Source: Nitrospinae bacterium RIFCSPLOWO2_12_FULL_45_22 (GTDB lineage: Bacteria > 2-12-FULL-45-22). Taken from it: a stretch of 9,409 nucleotides of DNA. Positions 6,511 through 9,409 of the stretch are shown piece by piece (the first letter of the stretch is position 1; each line of letters begins with the position of its first letter). The DNA lies in contig MHDQ01000015.1 of the NCBI GenBank assembly GCA_001803565.1, positions 1-9,409 on the forward strand, given 5' to 3'. The position numbers and the translations under genes are program-made. The notes beneath the pieces were generated by a model. It saw only the letters and a list, made by a program, of their open reading frames with translations, did no database searches and was not told where the DNA came from.

Positions 6511-6942
6511 TCATAACAAATTAAATCGTTTTAGGGCCTCAGCTAATCTACTATCCTGCCGGGAAAGCTCCTTCAAGGCATCCAATAGCCTTCTTAACAT
6601 ACCTTCCTTTTCCATAAACTCAATGGCCTCTCTTCTGGCTTCCCTGATTATGGTCCTTCTGTCCCAATAGGCAAATCCTATAACTGTTACTACTAAGGAA
6701 GTAAATATCCCGGACAAGATATAAAGGAAATGGGTCATCTGGTCGAACCTCTTGTTCATATCTTGACGTAGTTCTGAAATTCTTGTATCCACCTGCTCAA
6801 ATCTCTTGTCTATCTCTCCCACTTTTACCCTTAGTTCAATAAGAAGTTCTCGGTCTTTCTGGGTGAAACCGTCTTCCGCAAATGTGGAGGCACCTGAGAG
6901 GAAAATCAAAAATAATACAGATAGCACCATTAAATGTCTCAT
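6511..6942 (-). CDS. Small signal-peptide, coiled-coil, single-membrane-span protein
   Basis: A 143-residue protein of unknown function. Residues 1-22 look like a signal peptide (MRHLMVLSVLFLIFLSGAS, then TFA before Glu23). Residues 26-70 are charged and heptad-like with repeats of the type KRFEQVDTR/NKRFDQM, a likely coiled coil. Residues 71-92 form a hydrophobic span (FLYILSGIFTSLVVTVIGFAYW) followed by DRR, and the rest is a charged helical tail. The frame is open upstream to 7059, but the ATG at 6942 has a good GGGGAGG site 6-7 bases ahead and gives the signal peptide, while the upstream extension would overlap the ATPase gene and looks non-coding. The protein resembles small membrane proteins with RFEQVDKRFEE-type repeats seen in various thermophiles (from memory). 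Its place inside an enzyme operon is odd. It may be unrelated or may tether the complex to the membrane. Confidence 0.75.
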   Translation of the reverse strand: MRHLMVLSVLFLIFLSGASTFAEDGFTQKDRELLIELRVKVGEIDKRFEQVDTRISELRQDMNKRFDQMTHFLYILSGIFTSLVVTVIGFAYWDRRTIIREARREAIEFMEKEGMLRRLLDALKELSRQDSRLAEALKRFNLL

Positions 6943-7021
6943 AATTTCCTCCCCATCTGAATGACAATCATTGCACCGCAAAGCATGCTGAGGTATAAAG
7001 GGCAGCTCAGCAGGTTTATTT

Positions 7022-7798
7022 CTATTGTTCGGTAGCAATAATAGCAGCACCGAGGGCACCGATGATTTGAGGTTCTGGCGGGATCAAAAGAGTTATACCA
7101 AGTTTTTTCTCCAATGCCCGAACCATTCCCTTACCCTTAGCTACCCCACCGGTCATCACTACCGGTTCTTTCGTGCCTAATTGACCAATCATACCTGTGA
7201 TACGCCGGGCAATAGCTTCATATATCCCGGCCGCTATATCTGCCTTGTCAGAACCCTGGGCCAATAGAGATATTACCTCGGTCTCGGCAAACACGGTACA
7301 CATATTACTTACCTTGGCCTCTGTGTGGGCACGGAAAGATAATTCCCCCATTTCATCGAGGTCAACTTCTAAAGCCCCGGCCATTACCTCCAGGAAGCGT
7401 CCAGTTCCAGCCGCACATTTATCGTTCATAATAAAGTTTACTGGCCGGCCATCTTCATTAACATAGATTACTTTGCTATCCTGACCGCCTATATCAATCA
7501 CCATCCGTACCTGGGGGAAGATGGATTTTGCCCCCCGGCCATGGCAAGTAATTTCTGTAACATGGTTATGAGCAAAACTTACCCGTGCCCGTCCATAGCC
7601 TGTAGAGACAATATAATTAATATCGGCGAGGCCGAGATTAGCAGTTGCTAATACTTCATTAAAAGAGGCTTCGGCCGCCCCTTGATAAGAAGCACCACTC
7701 CTGATTATTTTATAAGCCAGGATATTTCTGTTGCCATTTAATAATACCACTTTGGTACATAAAGAACCTACATCTATGCCCCCTACAATACCCGCCAT
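7022..7798 (-). CDS. ATP-dependent activator of 2-hydroxyacyl-CoA dehydratase / benzoyl-CoA reductase (HgdC/BcrA/BadF-type ATPase)
   Basis: A 258-residue ASKHA-fold ATPase. As a homodimer bridged by one [4Fe-4S] cluster, family members hydrolyse ATP to push an electron into the dehydratase/reductase subunits. Visible motifs are the phosphate loop G-I-D-V-G-S (7-12), ITCHGRGA (83-90), D-I-G-G-Q-D-S-K (102-109), N-D-K-C128-A-A-G-T-G, C167-T-V-F-A-E and TGGVAKG (216-222). Cys128 and Cys167 match the cluster cysteines of HgdC (about 127 and 166). The length fits the compact HgdC/FldI/BcrD type, not the longer BcrA type, and only one such ATPase is present. The start lies 2 bp after the stop of the upstream BcrB-like gene, so the two are surely co-transcribed. 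It is the expected partner of the dehydratase/reductase-like subunits around it. Confidence 0.95.
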   Translation of the reverse strand: MAGIVGGIDVGSLCTKVVLLNGNRNILAYKIIRSGASYQGAAEASFNEVLATANLGLADINYIVSTGYGRARVSFAHNHVTEITCHGRGAKSIFPQVRMVIDIGGQDSKVIYVNEDGRPVNFIMNDKCAAGTGRFLEVMAGALEVDLDEMGELSFRAHTEAKVSNMCTVFAETEVISLLAQGSDKADIAAGIYEAIARRITGMIGQLGTKEPVVMTGGVAKGKGMVRALEKKLGITLLIPPEPQIIGALGAAIIATEQ

Positions 7799-7800
7799 AA

Positions 7801-9081
7801 TTACCTGCGCCTCATCTTCCTCCGGGCTTCTATCATCTCGAATAATGCCTGGAGCCGCATATCTATCTGTGCTTCCGAGAAGAATTTCGGGTCAAGCATA
7901 TCCGCTTCCAGAACTACCCCCGGTATGCCGTGCCTGCGCTCTATCTCATCAATGATGTCTTGCTCTCCCAGGTTCCAGAGCCTACAAGTGCGGGCGGCAT
8001 ACATGATTAAACCATCCAGCGAATATTTATCTACACACTCAGAGATAAACTCCAGGCCAAACTCGGGTGAGCTCCGGGTAGACATCATATGGGTATACCA
8101 TTGTTCGCACAGGGTATCTACTGGCCTTTCTGGGTCAATATATTCCGGGTGAGGAAAGAACTCCCAGGGATATTTACCTACGATGGGATTAGCGCCGAAA
8201 GAGAGGAGCTTCCGGCTGATAGTCCCCAGAAAAGACCAGGGGAGCCACCCATCCCAATAGACCCGGAATTTTTCCTCGGGCGATATAGCAGAGATACCTT
8301 GATCGGCCCGCTGTTGCAGCTCGGCCTTGAGCTTCTCATAATACTCTACCGTGCCGGGCTGCCCCATGAGATAGAATACCGGGGCGATACTGACTCCCCA
8401 GTCCCATAATGTCCAGGGCGAAGGGATCCTCTCAAAGAATTTCCAGCATTCATTCCGTACCAGGGCCGCTTCTTTCAAGGTAGCCAACATCTCACTCAAC
8501 CGGTCATAATTGAACTTACGGCCACAGAATTCTTCTATTTGCGGGATGACTATTTCGTAACATTGGCGTTTGACGTAGTTTTCCAGTATCTTTAAGTCCT
8601 CAGGCTTATGGGGCGGGATCATATCCATCGCAATGACCGGTACCTTTATATGCCGATAGATGGAGTCACTCTGGTGGGAATGTTCCGTACAGAGCCGGGC
8701 AGAGAGGACCAGGTCTGGTTTGGGCAGCATGACCTCTTCCTTGATCGGCAACTGCTTCTCAATAGCGAGAATCACCCCCATATGGAGCCGGTGATAAGAA
8801 CAGGTGTCAACGATTTGACCATCGGCCTCCGCAGCCTCTAACAGGGGAGGCACACCCTTGCGGCCCCCACAATAAGAGGCATAACCTGCGTGGAAATGGC
8901 AAGGCATATCCATGGCATAGGCAAACGGGAACAGGGGGCCCATACTCCAGGCCACTTTCTTACCCTGCTTTTTGGCCTCCCGTAAGCCATCCCAATGGGC
9001 ATCCACTAAAGGTCCTATTGCCTTGGTCGTCTCTAAGCGATTAAGTTTATATTTCCTCTCTTCAGATTTCTTTTCTTCCAT
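7801..9081 (-). CDS. 2-hydroxyacyl-CoA dehydratase / benzoyl-CoA reductase subunit B-like, copy 1
   Basis: A 426-residue HgdB/BcrB-family iron-sulfur subunit with the three expected cluster cysteines: Cys94 (DTCSYHR), Cys131 (ARLCTEH) and Cys366 (ARTCRLWN). Other conserved stretches, identical in the second copy, are FCGRKFNYDRLSE (186-198) and RNECWKFFERIPSPWTLWD (209-227). The ATG has a GGGGAGG site about 9 bases upstream. It sits 20 bp after the stop of a further family member and 2 bp before the activator ATPase, so partial subunit, this gene and the ATPase together look like a minimal two-subunit enzyme plus activator. The basic tail (EARRKMRRR) is a shared oddity of both copies. The substrate is unknown, and BcrB-like and hydroxyacyl-CoA dehydratase roles are both open. 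Confidence 0.92.
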   Translation of the reverse strand: MEEKKSEERKYKLNRLETTKAIGPLVDAHWDGLREAKKQGKKVAWSMGPLFPFAYAMDMPCHFHAGYASYCGGRKGVPPLLEAAEADGQIVDTCSYHRLHMGVILAIEKQLPIKEEVMLPKPDLVLSARLCTEHSHQSDSIYRHIKVPVIAMDMIPPHKPEDLKILENYVKRQCYEIVIPQIEEFCGRKFNYDRLSEMLATLKEAALVRNECWKFFERIPSPWTLWDWGVSIAPVFYLMGQPGTVEYYEKLKAELQQRADQGISAISPEEKFRVYWDGWLPWSFLGTISRKLLSFGANPIVGKYPWEFFPHPEYIDPERPVDTLCEQWYTHMMSTRSSPEFGLEFISECVDKYSLDGLIMYAARTCRLWNLGEQDIIDEIERRHGIPGVVLEADMLDPKFFSEAQIDMRLQALFEMIEARRKMRRR

Positions 9082-9101
9082 GAGACCTATCCTCCCCTTA
9101 A

Positions 9102-9409
9102 CTAGCGCATCTCTTCAATAAAGGCCTGGAGCCGCGTCCTGACCTGCTCTAGCGATACTATTTCGTGCTCTACTTCTACCAATATCTCCGGTATATTATT
9201 TTGGGCCAATTTCCTCTTCACATCAGGATAGTAGCAAAGGTGCGGGGGGCAGAACTTAACCAATAAGGTAATAACCCCCTGACCCTTGGCTTGCTTTACC
9301 CGGTCTATAACATAATCAGACCAATCAGTTACCCAATCCACCTTGGTAGGGCAGGGTGGTATCCGCCGCAGGTAGCGTTTAGCCAGGGCCTCTATCGGGT
9401 TACCATCTA
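9102..9409 (-). CDS. C-terminal part of a further 2-hydroxyacyl-CoA dehydratase / benzoyl-CoA reductase subunit (5' end outside window)
   Basis: The frame is open to the window edge, giving about 102 residues that begin DGNPIEALAKRYLRRIPPCP. The ending has the family layout: D-P-I/N-P-I-E-A-L-A-x-R-Y near the start, then LLVKFCPPHLCYYPDVKRKL, where the first cysteine fits the third cluster ligand, and the closing pattern S-L-E-Q-V-R-T-R-L-Q-A-F-I-E. A GTG at 9341 could be misread as a start, but similarity continues upstream of it, so this is a truncated view of a longer gene. It is not a close copy of the two BcrB-like proteins, so it is probably the other subunit type (BcrC/HgdA-like partner). 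Its stop is 20 bp ahead of the next gene, in the same operon. Confidence 0.85.
   Translation of the reverse strand, partial: DGNPIEALAKRYLRRIPPCPTKVDWVTDWSDYVIDRVKQAKGQGVITLLVKFCPPHLCYYPDVKRKLAQNNIPEILVEVEHEIVSLEQVRTRLQAFIEEMR

Noticed and set aside
6986-7012. TGCTGAG...CTCAGCA hairpin between the ATPase and the small membrane protein genes as a terminator
   Set aside because: Only 7 bp of stem, a 13-base loop and no T run on the transcribed strand.
6943-7059. N-terminal extension of the small membrane protein starting at 7059 and overlapping the ATPase gene by 38 bp
   Set aside because: The ATG at 6942 has a strong ribosome site and yields a proper signal peptide, while the extension has no clear ribosome site and would bury the signal peptide inside the protein.
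9102-9341. A stand-alone 79-residue gene starting at GTG 9341
   Set aside because: The reading frame and family similarity continue upstream to the window edge, so this is the tail of a longer subunit gene.

Overview
The window reads as a chromosomal segment of a strictly anaerobic bacterium. Strong AGGAGG-type ribosome sites, clear TTGACA/TATATA-type promoters and an enzyme set built on iron-sulfur and glycyl-radical chemistry fit a Clostridia-like (Firmicutes) anaerobe, possibly thermophilic. That assignment is inference only. Every gene I can support lies on the minus strand, so transcription runs from high to low coordinates.

From about 9409 down to 2735 there is one compact run of genes. 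It holds the 3' end of a 2-hydroxyacyl-CoA dehydratase / benzoyl-CoA reductase family subunit, a full BcrB/HgdB-like subunit, an HgdC/BcrA-type ATP-dependent activator, a small signal-peptide/coiled-coil/membrane protein, a second BcrB/HgdB-like subunit about 75% identical to the first, and a large glycyl radical enzyme (GRE) related to pyruvate formate-lyase. The GRE has the radical glycine (Gly781) and an active-site cysteine (Cys449), but the cysteine sits in C-M-R-W rather than the C-x-E of known GRE dehydratases and lyases. No GRE activase is in the window. This cluster is the best candidate for an undescribed system. It joins two kinds of difficult radical chemistry, ATP-driven low-potential electron transfer and glycyl-radical chemistry, in one apparent operon, perhaps for an aromatic or other recalcitrant acid. 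The substrate cannot be read from the sequence.

From 2734 to 2340 lies a gene-free stretch with a terminator-like hairpin behind the GRE, an imperfect inverted repeat flanked by a 9-bp direct repeat (possibly a decayed mobile element), and a good sigma-70 promoter plus a palindrome ahead of a small heat-shock protein gene (hsp20). A second terminator-like hairpin follows hsp20.

From 1766 down to the window edge is a small lipoate operon with its own promoter: a 57-residue ferredoxin, octanoyltransferase LipB, and lipoyl synthase LipA (cut by the window edge). These genes overlap end to end. The ferredoxin is a plausible electron donor for the radical-SAM enzyme LipA. It lacks one of the eight cluster cysteines, which suggests a [3Fe-4S] or labile second cluster.
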